From Flaccisagitta enflata (lineage: Eukaryota; Chaetognatha; Sagittoidea; Aphragmophora): DNA of 64,000 nt. A program made the position numbers and the translations under genes. Shown piece by piece: positions 11,839 to 32,999 of this stretch (positions are counted from its first letter, which is position 1; every line of letters starts with the position of its first letter). The notes beneath the pieces were generated by a model, which had not been told where the DNA came from, searched no databases, and saw nothing but the letters and a program-made list of their open reading frames with translations. The stretch spans positions 83,762,001 through 83,826,000 of the forward strand of contig OZ231127.1 in the NCBI GenBank assembly GCA_965153355.1. The letters run 5' to 3'.

Positions 11839-12435
11839 CAGTGGGGTTCGTGGAATAATAGCCTAAACTGGAGGAAGGTATTTAAGTGTCTTAATTTCAT
11901 TTGACAAACTTGATATTTGAAATATAAGTTGTTCACTTGATGCTTTTGTCCCTGAGTTTTTTGGTTGCTATGGAAACCAAAATTATTTTTTTGAACATTT
12001 ATAACAACTAGAATATCAATATTTTGACAAATATTATCAGGGAACATTGCTCAGAATTAAATTTGCTACAACTTTCCCACAGTATGTCCTGTAAGAATAT
12101 TGCTCGTTTAGCCGTTGCTAGGGAGCATCATTTAGCGGTTGCTAGGTGTGATGCCCCCTAGCAACGGCCAAACGAGCAATATTCTTACAGAACATACTGT
12201 GGGAAAGTTGTAGCAAATTTAATTTTGAGCAATGTTCCTTGACAATATTTCTCAAAATATTGATATTTTAGTGGTTATAAATGTTTGAAAAAATAATTTT
12301 GGTTTCCATAGCAACCGAAAAACTCAGGGACAAAAGCATCGAGTGAACAACTTATATTTCAAATATCAAGTTGATGAAATTAAGACACTTAAATACCTTC
12401 CTCCAGTTTAGGCTGGTATTCCACGAACCCCACTG
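11839..12435 (+). mobile_element. Foldback MITE with TA target duplication
   Basis: The termini CAGTGGGGTTCGTGG and CCACGAACCCCACTG are flanked by TA. The two arms, about 280 bp each, are close inverted copies meeting at about 12120-12160 around GTTGCTAGG. Non-coding; the CAGTG ends and TA site suggest a Tc1/mariner relative. Confidence 0.88.
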
Positions 12436-12498
12436 TATCTGGAATGCAATTTACAATGACCTTTATTTTTGTTTAAATATAAATTAAAAAAAAAAAAA

Positions 12499-13580
12499 AC
12501 TGCACTCGAAAAATCGCGGGAGACCAGACATTGTCATATTTTCGATAGTTCAATCTCCTGAATAGTAATAGAGCTTTTTTTCGCCAAGACTTGAGTGACG
12601 TTTGACGCATGACGAGGTGACATATCTGAATTTTAAGAGACTTAGAGACATTCATGAATTTTTAAAAAGAAAGATTTAAAGGACACTGTACTCGTACAGG
12701 CGCGAGAGACCAGATATTATGATATCAGTTAGTTCAATCTCCTTAATACAGGGAATACCCTGCCTTCCGGGACGGAAGAAAACGACATATCTCTGCATCT
12801 AAAAATGATGGATCAATTCTGAAAACATTTCCAGAGAGAGCTTTAGCTCCGATTTTGTTATCTATAAACTTTGGGACCAATACTTTGGCCGCAGTATTAC
12901 TTCTTGATAAGAAGTTCTTATGTAGATCATGAAATCTGGAATTGGAAAATTTGCGCTCAAGATGTTTTAGCAACATATCTTCATTCTCATGCCAAATCTA
13001 GATGAATTGAGCTGCTATGCTGGGATTGGTCTTGAATGATAGATAATTCGATGTATTTCTAAACTCCACCATTCATTTTGCCTACTTGAAATCAGTAGTT
13101 TTTGATAATTTAACCGAGTTTCATGATCAAAAATTGGATTTTTGATTCCTTTTTCTTCAATTGAGTGAAAAATTTCGAAGAAAGAAACCTTGCTATCAGT
13201 CTTTAAAGCTTTTTCATGAAACTACATTGATTCCCCATTCAATTTAAGATAAATCCAAGTTTTTTGTTTCAATAGCTAATAATAAAAGTGTGCAATTAAA
13301 GTACTTCGCAAATAATTGGAAGAAATTACTAGAAATTTGTCAAATTTGGGCTTTTTTCCATCATTTTGTGTACTTTCAGCGTACTATTCAGTTATGATTT
13401 TTCTTGATGATATAAAATCGTTTTAAAAGTTCTATCAGAATCTGTTTTCAAATCAAATTCATCATTTTCAGAAGAGAAAATATATGTCGTTTTCTTTTGT
13501 CCCGGTTGGCACGGTATTCCCTGTAGTAATAAATCATTTTTTTCCTCAAGATTTGAAAGATTGAGAAACATTTCTTCACG
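12499..13580 (+). repeat. Diverged tandem duplication, second copy split by a MITE
   Basis: Copy A (12499..about 12650) and copy B (12685..12746 plus about 13526..13580) share GAGACCAGA, AGTTCAATCTCCT and AATAGTAATA. Copy B is interrupted at TA by the element at 12749..13523, so copy A shows the empty site (TA at 12563-12564). Confidence 0.7.
12749..13523 (+). mobile_element. TIR element with TA target duplication and local empty site
   Basis: The termini CAGGGAATACC and GGTATTCCCTG, with inner GAAAACGACATAT / ATATGTCGTTTTC, are inverted and flanked by TA. No transposase is recognised; an open frame near 12743-12976 on the minus strand resembles no family I know. Confidence 0.8.
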
Positions 13581-13790
13581 TTTATATCAGATTACATTAG
13601 TAAGCCAAGTATAAAACAAGATGTGTGGGCTGCGGGGGACATTGGGCTTTAAGACAAAGCGGTATCAGAGAACCGGGTTGGGCCGAACCGGGCCGCGCCC
13701 TAAGAAGGAAGAACAGAGATAAGATATATTGGTTGACGAGTTCACGGACAAAACACCAGGGGACACTTGAGACGGGGGGGGGGGCAACAT

Positions 13791-13895
<105 letters not shown>

Positions 13896-14048
13896 TGATA
13901 TAGAATTCTATATGCACACATGGTCACAGAGACAGTACTACTAAAAACAGAGCTACGTAATGAGCCTCTGACAACCCGAAAGACACAGACAAGGAAAAAC
14001 AGACTGACAACAAATACAGAAACACATATTCATTGATACACCCTAAAG

Positions 14049-14050
14049 AC

Positions 14051-14101
<51 letters not shown>
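14049..14101 (+). repeat. (ACAG)n microsatellite
   Basis: About 13 ACAG units. Confidence 0.95.
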
Positions 14102-14470
14102 GGCAGACCAAAATACAGAAAGGGTCCTGTTAATTATGGATGTTTCTTTGTAACGGGTCATTATCAAAAATGTAGCCAATTCCTTTAGATCCCCTTAGCT
14201 TAGGAAAATAGCTACTTTCTTAATGATGGCCGGTTACGTATATCTTTTTTCTTCACCATGCCTCGAGGTTGTGTTAAAGAACGTTGTTTGTCTGGCCATA
14301 TATATATGGCCATAACCCCATAAGCTAAGGTCAAGCAACTGAAAGGCAACCGGCAACAAGACAAATTTCCTGCGTGACACATTTGGAGAAAAACATATAA
14401 AAGGAGGCGAAGGGAGAAAGAACAAGCCCAACAGACTAACAGTTGCGTGCTCCGTTTTACACATACACAC

Positions 14471-14700
14471 ATACTTCCCTCTTTCCTTCCTTCCTCCCTC
14501 CCTCCCTTCCTTGCTTCCTTCCTTTCTTGCTTCCCTCCTTCCATCCTTCCTGCCTCCCTCCCTTTCTTGCTTCCTTCCTGCCTCCCTCCCTTTCTTGCTT
14601 CCTTCTTTTCTTGCTTGCTTCCTTCCTAACTTCCTCCCTCCTTGCCCCTCCTTCCTACCTTTCTTCCTCCTTCCGTTTTTCCTACCTTTCTCTCCTTCAA
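14471..14700 (+). repeat. (CTTC)/(CCTC) pyrimidine tract
   Basis: Imperfect CTTCCTTC and CCTCCCTC tetranucleotides; no gene. Confidence 0.9.
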
Positions 14701-14736
14701 AAAAGACTGAAAAGTCAAAAAATTTGGAAATAATAT

Positions 14737-14796
14737 CGGACGAACGGACAGATGGACCGACTGAACAACGTATGGAGTCGTGTGCACGCGACTAAA
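14737..14796 (+). mobile_element. Truncated hairpin-ended element (3' end only)
   Basis: A short GACGGACAGATGGACC tract is followed by GGAGTCGTGTGCACGCGACT. Confidence 0.6.
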
Positions 14797-14802
14797 GAAA
14801 TA

Positions 14803-15766
14803 ATAACTATGGCAAAATAAAAAAAGACAGTTATTTTCAAAATGATATTGTGAGCTCATTTTTTGGAGCAGCCTTATAATTTTCGAGACCATGATAGTTT
14901 GTCAAATTTGGTACCTAGCAAAAAAATCAGATCTTGAAAAAGTTGATTTTTGCGCCCATAGCATTGATTTTTGCAAAATTTGTCGATTGAACGATCACCG
15001 AGTTGGTTTCAGTTTCAGTTTAGATGTAATTTTGAAAATTGATTGTGAGCTTAATTTTTGGAGCAAGATCAAAATTTTTTAGATGATGGTAACATGTCAA
15101 ATTTCTGACACAGTGAAAAAATCAGAACTCAAAAAAGTTTATTTTTGTAGTTGCAACATCAATTTTTGTAAAATTGGTTAAAGTTGGATGGTCAAAATAA
15201 AAAAACATTTATCTAGAAATAATTTCAAATGTTCATTTTTTTAGTAGCTTCACATTTTTTTTTTCTGGTGATAGTATGACAAGTTTTTGACACAGCAAAA
15301 AAATTGGAACTCAAAAAAGTTTATTTTTGCACCAGTATCATCAATTTTTGTTAATAGACTTCTAATAAAAACTTTAATATTGATACCCAGTTTTGACAGA
15401 TTTTACAAAAATTGATGTAGAAGGTACAAAAATACACTTTTTTGAATTCTGATTTTTTTGCTGTGTCAGAAATTTGACTTGCTATCGCCATCTTAGAAAT
15501 ATTGATCTTGCTCTAAAATTTGAGCTTAGAGTAAATTTTCAAAGTTGGATCTAAACTGAAACCTATTCGGCGATGGTTCAATTGACAAATTTTGCAAAAC
15601 TCAATGCTATGGGCGCAAAAATCAACTTTTTCAAGATCTGATTTTTTTACCAGGTAGCAAATTTGACAAACTATCTTAGTCTAAAAAATTATAAACCTGC
15701 TCTAAAAAATGAGCTCACAATATCATTTTGAAAATTACTGTCTTTTTTTATTTTGCCATAGTTATG
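14803..15766 (+). mobile_element. Foldback element, about 960 bp
   Basis: The ends AACTATGGCAAAATAA and TTATTTTGCCATAGTT are inverted. Arms extend inward through GTGAGCTCATTTTTTGGAGC and its reverse, and GATCTTGAAAAAGTTGATTT and its reverse. The centre has further degenerate TTTTTGCA-type repeats. Non-coding. Confidence 0.82.
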
Positions 15767-15819
15767 TAATAAAACAGGGAAACGAACTAACGAACCCACA
15801 ACGCGACGAGCAAACCAAA

Positions 15820-15896
15820 GAATGAATGAATGAATGAATGAATGAATGAATGAATGAATGAATGAATGAATGAATGAATGAATGAATGAATGAATG
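15820..15896 (+). repeat. (GAAT)n microsatellite
   Basis: About 19 GAAT units. Confidence 0.95.
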
Positions 15897-15989
15897 GAAA
15901 AACGAATAAATAAATTGATAAATGAATGAATTATTTTTCTTTGTGGTCTATGTTTAGCCGAACAAAATAAGAACAAAACCAGCAATTGA

Positions 15990-16720
15990 TCAATTATGAA
16001 TTAAAGGTATAAGGATAAAATTCTTTCTTCTCTTTTTATTGCAGTTGAGAGCGGAATCTTCCGAGGAGGCGAAAAACTAAGGACCCCAAACAAAACAACA
16101 TGACATAAAAAAACATCAACAAAACAGCAGAAAAGAGTTAAGTTTTCTAGTCAAACAAACAAACAATAACAAAAGAATAATGCAAAAATAGCAACCGCTT
16201 TTTGAGCAGAAAAAAACAACAACATCTAACACTCAAAAGAAAACAAAACATAACATCCATGTGCTAATTTGTCTGCCAAAGGAAATAAGAGGGAAAAAAA
16301 AAGAATTTAAAAAAGAAAGAGAGAGCCGAAACTGTCAGCTAAGAAGGCAGTGATTGCATCGAATATCTAACACAACATCTATGAATTAAATACTACAAAC
16401 CCTAAAACGAGGGATATAACCACGAGTGGCCTTGTGAGTCGAAAACAACAAAACAACAAAAAAATTTGAATAAAAAACAAATAAACAAACAAACAAACAA
16501 ACAATTGAGCATATTTGCAAAGTTTGAAAACTTCTAATCTAGTCATCAATTCATTTTTTTGCTTATTCAGTCATTGCATCATCAATCATCTTACTGTTTC
16601 TATGTCATAATATTTAAATAACATGATTACAATTCCTTTATAATACTCGTGATATACATAATCATCAACACAATACAAAACAATACAACGCGTCCAAAAC
16701 AAAACAAGAACAAAAACAAA
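15990..16720. other. Unassigned A-rich sequence
   Basis: Scattered ACAAA/AACAA-rich stretches, no gene recognised. Confidence 0.5.
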
Positions 16721-16729
16721 AAATCTAAC

Positions 16730-16794
16730 AACAACTTTATGAAACAACGAGAACAACAGCAACAACGGCGACAACAAGTTTATCAAACATCAAG

Positions 16795-16873
<79 letters not shown>

Positions 16874-16899
16874 GTAACAACAACAACAACAACAACAAT

Positions 16900-16936
<37 letters not shown>

Positions 16937-17075
16937 AAAACAAAAACAAAAACAAAAACAAAAACAAAAACAAAAACAAAACCAAAACCAAAACCAAAAC
17001 CAAAACCAAAACCAAAACCAAAACCAAAACCAAAACCAAAACCAAAACAAAAACAACAACAACAACAACAACAAG
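16730..17075 (+). repeat. (CAA)n, (AAAAAC)n and (AAAACC)n compound tract
   Basis: The sequence passes from CAA trinucleotides to ACAAAA hexamers, then to CCAAAA hexamers and back to CAA. Poly-Thr/Lys frames are artefacts. Confidence 0.95.
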
Positions 17076-17338
17076 AGAGACCCTCGTCTATGAGGGTCGA
17101 TTACTACATCTGGCCAAGGAAGCAGGTCTCCGGAATAGAGTAGATATGAACTTCTCGACTGTGTTGGACGTGCTATATATAGCTATAAGTAGCTATAGCT
17201 GAAATAAGGAGAACCAAGAAACGTTAAAGATACACAAAAGAGGCGAAGCACTAAGTGCAAAGGGTGGAAAAGGTAAAAGGAAATAAAGGCCACTGAAACA
17301 ACATTTGAAAAAAAGAAATAGCAATAACAAAGAACAGG

Positions 17339-17448
<110 letters not shown>

Positions 17449-17918
17449 CAACCGTGACTGGCAAACAATAGACACACATTCTAAGGCCATTCTGAAGGCG
17501 TGTCTTGGATAAAAGCCGAAAAATATATCTAAGGAGGCCACCGCGTGCCTAAGAATTTCTTTGCGTGTGTTCGCGTGCGTGTCTCGCTACGTGTTCGTGT
17601 CTACGTGCGCTAACACACCCACGCGCATGCGCTCGACAACAACAACAACAACAACAATAGCGCTCGTGACAAAATGGAGTAGACTCTGCCTTCTAAAACT
17701 GAATAAAATAACCGCGTCTAGACACACCACACCACCTCAGGCAGCAACAAAGTCACGTAACAGCTGCCAGAAAAAAAAAGAAAAAAGAACAGCGTCTCAT
17801 ACAGCCCAGCAAAGGTGATTCACAACAACGTTTCGTACAGTTTCCGATCAACATCGCATACACAACAACAACGACGACGACCGACTAAAGTCGTGATAGC
17901 GGCGGGGGAGTGTTGAGG

Positions 17919-17973
17919 CGGTGGCTGTGGTGGCTGTGGTGGTGGTGGTGGTGGTGGTGGTGGTGGTGGTGGT
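17919..17973 (+). repeat. (GGT)n microsatellite
   Basis: GGT triplets preceded by GTGGCTGTG variants. Confidence 0.9.
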
Positions 17974-18338
17974 TGTTTTGCCACGTAACGCATATTGGTG
18001 GCGGGGTAGTAGTGACTCTTGTATATATACAAAGCTTTGTTGTTGGCTTTTTCTTTTTCGCTTCCTTCATCTCTCAATTCCCCGTGTCTAGAAGCGAGAA
18101 AAAGAGAGGGGGAAGAAAGGAGGAAGAGGAAAAAAGAGAGCGATAAAGAAGGAGAGAAACCCTAAAAAAAGGATATAAAGAATACCGCTACATAACTGCC
18201 TTACCAAAAAAAAAAAAAAAAGAACTCGCGAGGAAAGGATAACCGATTTAGGAAGTGAATTATAATCCAGTATAGAAAAATAAAGAGCAAGAGGAAGAGA
18301 AAATGTGAGAGAGTGTGTCCGAGAGTTGGACGGCGGGC

Positions 18339-18550
<212 letters not shown>

Positions 18551-18762
18551 AAGAACAAAGGACGAAAGAAACAAAGATAGAAAGAAATTAAAAGTAAAAA
18601 AAAAAGAGTAGAAAGTAAGCCCAAATACATACGGAAGCCAACGGAGGTTAATATCGCTTTTTCGCGCCTCGCGGAAAGTCAAAGAAAAACACTTTTGGAA
18701 TATTTAGAAAAAAGAAAAAAAAAAAGAGAACAGAAAAGAAATAAAAAACTGGGTTGTGAAAA

Positions 18763-19236
18763 TTTTGTCTCCTTTCATCTTCTGTTCTTAACCGCTTAAA
18801 AGCCAGTTTGTGGTCACGAATGTTTCCATAAAGTCGCCGTCATCCTCACTTTTTTTCCTCCAACTTATCCTCTTCCTCCGTCCTCCCCCCCTTTCTCCTC
18901 CCTCTTCCCTCTCTCTAGCACACTCTCCCAACTGTGTTACTCCTCCATCATCTTTATACCCTTCAACATCTTAATACTCTCATTTTTCATCTGTGGTTCT
19001 CTTTCATCTTTTCATTCCCATTTTCCATCTGTAAATCTCTCTCATCTCTTTTTTCATTCATTTCGACGCCGGCGTCGAACCTCATCAAGCTCATCATTGT
19101 AACTATCATCAGTTTTTAATCTTCTCGAATCTTCTCACCTTTTTCCTCCTTAAATCTTCCTCCCATCTCCCTCCTCCTCGTTTCTATAAACACTCCAACG
19201 CCTTCATCATCATCCACTTCATCATCGATCGATTTG
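18763..19236 (+). promoter_or_regulatory. CT-rich upstream/5'UTR region of the GPCR
   Basis: A C/T-rich, A-poor stretch runs up to the start codon. A TATAAA at 19185-19190 lies 47 bp before the ATG and could be a TATA box or chance. No transcription start can be fixed from sequence alone. In-frame stops exclude extending the coding region upstream. Confidence 0.3.
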
Positions 19237-27710
<8,474 letters not shown>

Positions 27711-28200
27711 TACGAATACAAAAATGACCATTTAATATGATAACAATTAAACGAAAAAAATGACCATTTCATACTACAAGTGACTCGTCACTAGAAAACC
27801 GCATTATGACGTTTAAGAGATCACGAAAATGTGGCCATTTCATGACAAAAAGAAAATATGAAAATTTGAGGAAAGAAAAACGACGATAATATTCCGAAAC
27901 AAAAAACAAGGATTTATCAAAACTACCGAGGTCAATCATTCAATCAGTGAATGAATCATTCAAGCCATATTACCGGCGGCCATTCAAAGCAACTTGAGAA
28001 CACCCAAATAAGAGCCTTTTTTCATAATCATTTTGCGGGATTCATGGGAACATTGATCAAGAGAATGAGAAGAAGAGCTGTCTTCCATTCTCTGAGAATC
28101 GTTTGCTCCCAAGTGTCTCGTAGGAACAAACAAAAGTCAAGGTCATCAAACCTGTTTAAGCCGTCTGGGGGACTATATTAACGGTGTAATTCAATTGAAT
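27711..28200 (+). other. Presumed GPCR 3'UTR and downstream flank
   Basis: AT-rich non-coding sequence follows the TAA. The last codons and stop (AAATGACCATTTAA) are echoed at about 27723 and 27760. A variant polyadenylation signal ATTAAA is at 27746-27751 and the next AATAAA is at 28591-28596. No other gene is visible. Confidence 0.35.
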
Positions 28201-28682
28201 ACCGTTAGTTTATCATTATCGGTCTTTTCCCCGGAGTGTATCCGCACCGAAAAGCGGATTTCTAAATAAGTGCCGTTGAAGTGAAGTGTCTATCCCGTCG
28301 CAAAGCAAAAAAAAAAAAAAACAAAAACAAAAACAAAAACAAAAAAAAAACGGGCACTTGACCACGACCTTCAAAAAAAGAAAAATATGGAAAGCACACT
28401 TCAGTGACAGCGCAAACTGATTGTCTTCCACCCACCCTTATCAATCCCCGCCCTCATCAAGCCCCTGATATCTATCCTACAAAAGCAATGTGAGCGCGTT
28501 TTGTTTTACCATAAGATGTTCCCTAATGTTGCAAACAGTTCATCATCGAAGGGTATTTCATTACAGATTTTCATCCTTAAAAAACGCGTAAATAAAACCA
28601 AAATGATAGCCATTTATTGACAAACCCACATGGCTTCAAACCTCCCCCTGTTTTCAAATTCCTCAAATCAACGTTTTTTTTC

Positions 28683-28836
<154 letters not shown>

Positions 28837-28917
28837 GCGTACGCGTCATTTTACGTAAAGTTCACACACTGACTTATCGTTGAAAACAATATCCAAATGA
28901 GTTATCAGTAGTACAAA

Positions 28918-28919
<2 letters not shown>

Positions 28920-28986
<67 letters not shown>
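28920..28986 (+). repeat. (CT)n microsatellite
   Basis: About 33 TC units. Confidence 0.96.
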
Positions 28987-28991
<5 letters not shown>

Positions 28992-29613
28992 TCTGTCACC
29001 CTATTGCATGTGATTTTAAAAAGTTTAATCTTTTTTTTTTCTTTGTGATCAAACTGCTCGTACTCGAATTATGATTGGAGTTTATATCAAAGCCTTTTTC
29101 AATGCTCTGGGGAGTTATAAGATTAGAATATGTACCAATTTCTTGATCCAGATTGTGCTAAAAAAGAACAATTGTTTGAGGGAATTGTTCTCCGATTACT
29201 GTAATTCGTGCTTACCGCCTACTGGGAATTGGACTTTATGTATATTTACAGTACACTCCGAGCAAACCCGTCTAAAACTGGAGGATGAATTTTTATTTCT
29301 CTAGCTTCATATTTGAAATCTAAGATAGTTTAAGGATACTTAATTCCTTGAACATACTCAGTTGTCAAAATCTGAATCTGATGGTCTGAGTTAGAACACT
29401 ATAAAGTGATGTCATCATAGACTTTGATTTATGAGTTTTTTTGTTTTTTTTTGACAGCCAAATATGTTCAAGGATTTAAATGTTTTTAAGTAACTTAAAT
29501 ACTTAATGTGAAGCTGGGGAAATGAAACAAAAATTTATAAAACAAAAAATTATGAAACAAAAAATTATGATACAAAAAATTTTCCTCCAGTTTTAATGGG
29601 TTTGCTCGAAATG

Positions 29614-29883
<270 letters not shown>

Positions 29884-29899
29884 TCGATTCCCATGGTCC

Positions 29900-30465
29900 C
29901 CGTTCTCAATCTTCGCTGTAAGTCATTTTTTGTCAAAAGTAACGGAAATTCGTTTTGTTATTGATTTTGTCACGAAGCAGTAGTAATATTTCCAGATTTC
30001 TAGCTCCAGGTCATGCCCTAATTTTTAAGAGTAAGAATTACCTAGGCGCGTGTTCATATTCGAGGTTACAAATATCCTTTTTTTTCATTCAGGCATGCAA
30101 GTTTCTATCGAATTTCTTTAACTCTTCTTCTCTCTCTCTCCTTCTCTTCTTTCTTTCTTCTATTTTGAAAAAAGATATGTCCCGATTCTTTATGATATCA
30201 GAATTACACGAGTGATTTAAAGAAAGCCATTCCCATACCCGATTATGCATAACTTGTTCAATGGCAGGAAGACAGCCATTAAATTATTTTTTTTTTCATG
30301 TTATCAGAAATCCCGTCTTTATTTATGTATGATACACTTAGATGATGCCACCCAAACTGCTCTTGAGAGAGAGAGAAAATAAACGTATATCATGTCTGTT
30401 ACTATCATTATTCTTTTACTTCTGTTTTTTTTTTAAAAAGAAGATATCAATAAAGAAAAAGTTAC
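29900..30465. other. Unassigned AT-rich sequence
   Basis: No gene or clear repeat recognised apart from short homopolymers. Confidence 0.5.
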
Positions 30466-30466
30466 A

Positions 30467-30763
30467 AAGGCCTGTATATTCTTGAGTTTCCCCCCAAAGG
30501 GTTTGGAGATAGGGAAGAAAATCAAAGAGGGAAAAAAGAGAAAAAAAGAAAATTGGGGGAAAATATAACTTTTGGCAGTGCCAAATCATAAATACTGATT
30601 AATAAAACACAATTTAAAACAATTTAAACCCTAACTACACTGTTTTACTGCCTTATGGGGAAGAAAATCATAGATTTTGAAATGCAACGCGATGTGTCGC
30701 GGGGAAGAAAATCAAAGGCAGGGGGGGGGGGAATCAAAAGCGACTCAAGAATATACACCCCTG
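30467..30763 (+). mobile_element. Short TIR element, hAT-like ends
   Basis: GGCCTGTATATTCTTGAGT and ACTCAAGAATATACACCCCTG are inverted ends. Internal GGGAAGAAAATCAAA motifs recur. A related single-ended fragment in reverse orientation (TTTGATTTTCTTCCTCGCGA) lies at about 26535-26660. The target duplication is unclear. Confidence 0.5.
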
Positions 30764-32306
30764 AAAAATTCTAGTTCCAACATTTTTTTCCGCGGAAGGG
30801 AATGATCAACTGTGGCGTATGCAAAATTTGGGTATTTCTATTCAATGATAGAGGGAGGAAGATTTCAAGACTAAAAATGAATTTTGAAAACAAACAAATT
30901 TCCTATATATTGTGGAGCAACCAACTGTGGCTTCAATGAAAATGATAGCCAACCTCTTCTCCTTATGAACATAGCTTAAAAAACTGAAGGATTCTGGAGG
31001 GTACATTGCAGGAGAACAAAATTTTACAACAAAAAAGTCTGAAGTCGATTTTTTTTTTTTTTTTTTTGCTCACTTTATAATTTTTCATTGGGAAAAAGTT
31101 ATAGAATTCGTATTTTTGAAATGTGCGGTAAAGTTTTTCCATTTTGATTTGAGGCGGTTTAAGAAAGAGAGAGAATAAAAATTTCTTTCAAATAAGGCTA
31201 CAATGATTTTTTTTAGGTATGATCTTTCAGATTTCTAATACTTTTTTGCGTTTTGATATTCAGGCTTGCCCACATGGCCAAAATCTTTATTATAATGATT
31301 CAAAAAATTGTCAAAAATTGGTCTTATTATGAAAAATGCATTTTTTAAACATACCCACAAAAGGGGCGGTCTAGCAGCTTGTAAATGAAGGAAATTTTCG
31401 CTTGTCTGAATTATCAGAAATTACTGAAAAGAAAGCAAAAAAGGAACTTTTCAGAGAGGAGAAATCTCTGGTTTACGACTTTTTCCGTCGCCTTTATTGG
31501 TACTAAACCTGCCCAAAGATTAAATGCATTAAGTCCATGAGAGTAGCATGAATATGGCGGGTATTGTTATTGACGCCACGGTTTTTAGATTTATTTAATG
31601 GATTATCTACTTGGTTATCGTTTGCGTTATTGTTAAAAACTTTACCATTCAACGACTTTTTTTTTCTGGTAGTCACTGGTAGTCACCAGTTCATTATCAA
31701 AGTACAAATATGCTCGATCGATGGATTGGGAAAGACAAACCTCCTCGAATTACATTTCTGTTATCCATTATTACAAAAGAATCCCCCCAAAAAAGTTCCC
31801 CTCCTCTGCTGTGAAGAAACGGGGGAAAACGAAAAGAAGGGAATCATCAATATGAGATCAAGAAAAATATGTTGTTAAAAAAACAAACAAATTGTATAAC
31901 GCTGTCTCGAGAGAAGTGAGTGTTTCGGTTCATACACCGTCGGTTTTTAAGCGCATGTTGTTTGCAGTTGAATTATTACTATTCCTGTATTATAGCATGT
32001 CTACTGTCTTTAATCCCCTCCTGCCATAAAATGTTTCTCTTCTAAATGTTTTATTCCTTCCGTAATTATGAAACATCCTATTTCGTAGTCAGCTTTATCT
32101 ATTACGTATGTACCTTTTAGCTGAATAGACAAAAGAGTGCAGACTGCAAAATAGGAATGCAATAGCGGCAAAATCCATACACTTCAGCTGAAACCTTGTG
32201 CAGTGCACTCCCGTTATAACTCTAGAAGCAGAGTAATGTCATAACAATGCAATCCCACCATACCCATGTTCAGTTGATATTCCATCGCTCAAGTTCATAA
32301 CTAACA
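30764..32306. other. Unassigned AT-rich sequence
   Basis: No gene recognised. An open frame at about 31564-31878 has no recognisable domain or splice context. Confidence 0.5.
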
Positions 32307-32496
32307 TTTTTAGTCGATTGCAGGCGACTCGACATTCAGCTTCCTCCATTTGTCCGTTGGTCGGATAGTCCCTATTGTCTTTTTTATGTTTTTTATGTTT
32401 TTGCCTCACTGCTCCTGCCAAAATGTTCTAGTGACCTTGGATACTGCCACTGCCCACCCGCACGCAACTGGGGTAGCCGTGTGACCAGCCTTGTTC
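32307..32496 (-). mobile_element. Hairpin-ended element, type 1, reverse orientation
   Basis: It reads TTTTAGTCG..GGCGACT at the hairpin end, a short GTCCGTTGGTCGG tract, CACTGCTCCTGCC, and CCAGCCTTGTTCC at the other end. Confidence 0.7.
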
Positions 32497-32702
32497 CATG
32501 ACCTAGGACGTGGTGGACTTTCTTTTTAGATTCGACAAAATGGCCAAATATAGATTCTAGTTGTAAAGTAACCACTTAGCTTTTATTGAAAGGAGATTAT
32601 TGCTTTAGTCCCAATGTTGAGTGTTCAGTGTAAATGATGACGCACAAACACGGACCTGCTCACTAGGGCTTCGCTCCTGTCCGTGCTTCTTCATGGACGC
32701 CT

Positions 32703-32872
32703 GACCAACAGTACAGGCCCTCTTTGTACGCATCACTATCGAATGCTATTGAGTTGAAGCGGACGTCCGACACTCTCCAAGATAATCCCAGACGGATGTG
32801 GAGTTGGACGTCCGCTGCAACTCAATAGCATCCGATGGTGATGCGTACAAAGAGGGCCTGTACTGTTGGTCA
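32703..32872 (+). repeat. 170-bp inverted repeat (hairpin)
   Basis: Arms of about 65 bp (GACCAACAGTACAGGCCCTC outward, GCAACTCAATAGCAT inward) flank a loop of about 35 bp. Its class is not known. Confidence 0.75.
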
Positions 32873-32904
32873 GTGCTCACAAGGCCCTCTTCCATATTTT
32901 TCAG

Positions 32905-32945
32905 TTTGGGTATAGTGAGGGATATTGTTCCACCTATCATTCTTC
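32905..32945 (+). repeat. Dispersed repeat fragment shared with GPCR intron 3
   Basis: GTTTGGGTATAGTGAGGGAT and the next 18 bases also occur at about 25086-25123. A diverged version (GGTTTAGTGATGGATATTGA) occurs at about 63231. Confidence 0.6.
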
Positions 32946-32999
32946 TTACTCATCTTGGAGAGATGGGAGAAAGAGATTATCAAACGAGATGCAACATTA

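Noticed and set aside
16649-17143. Thr/Lys-rich 164-codon frame
   Set aside because: It is created by CAA and AAAAC repeats.
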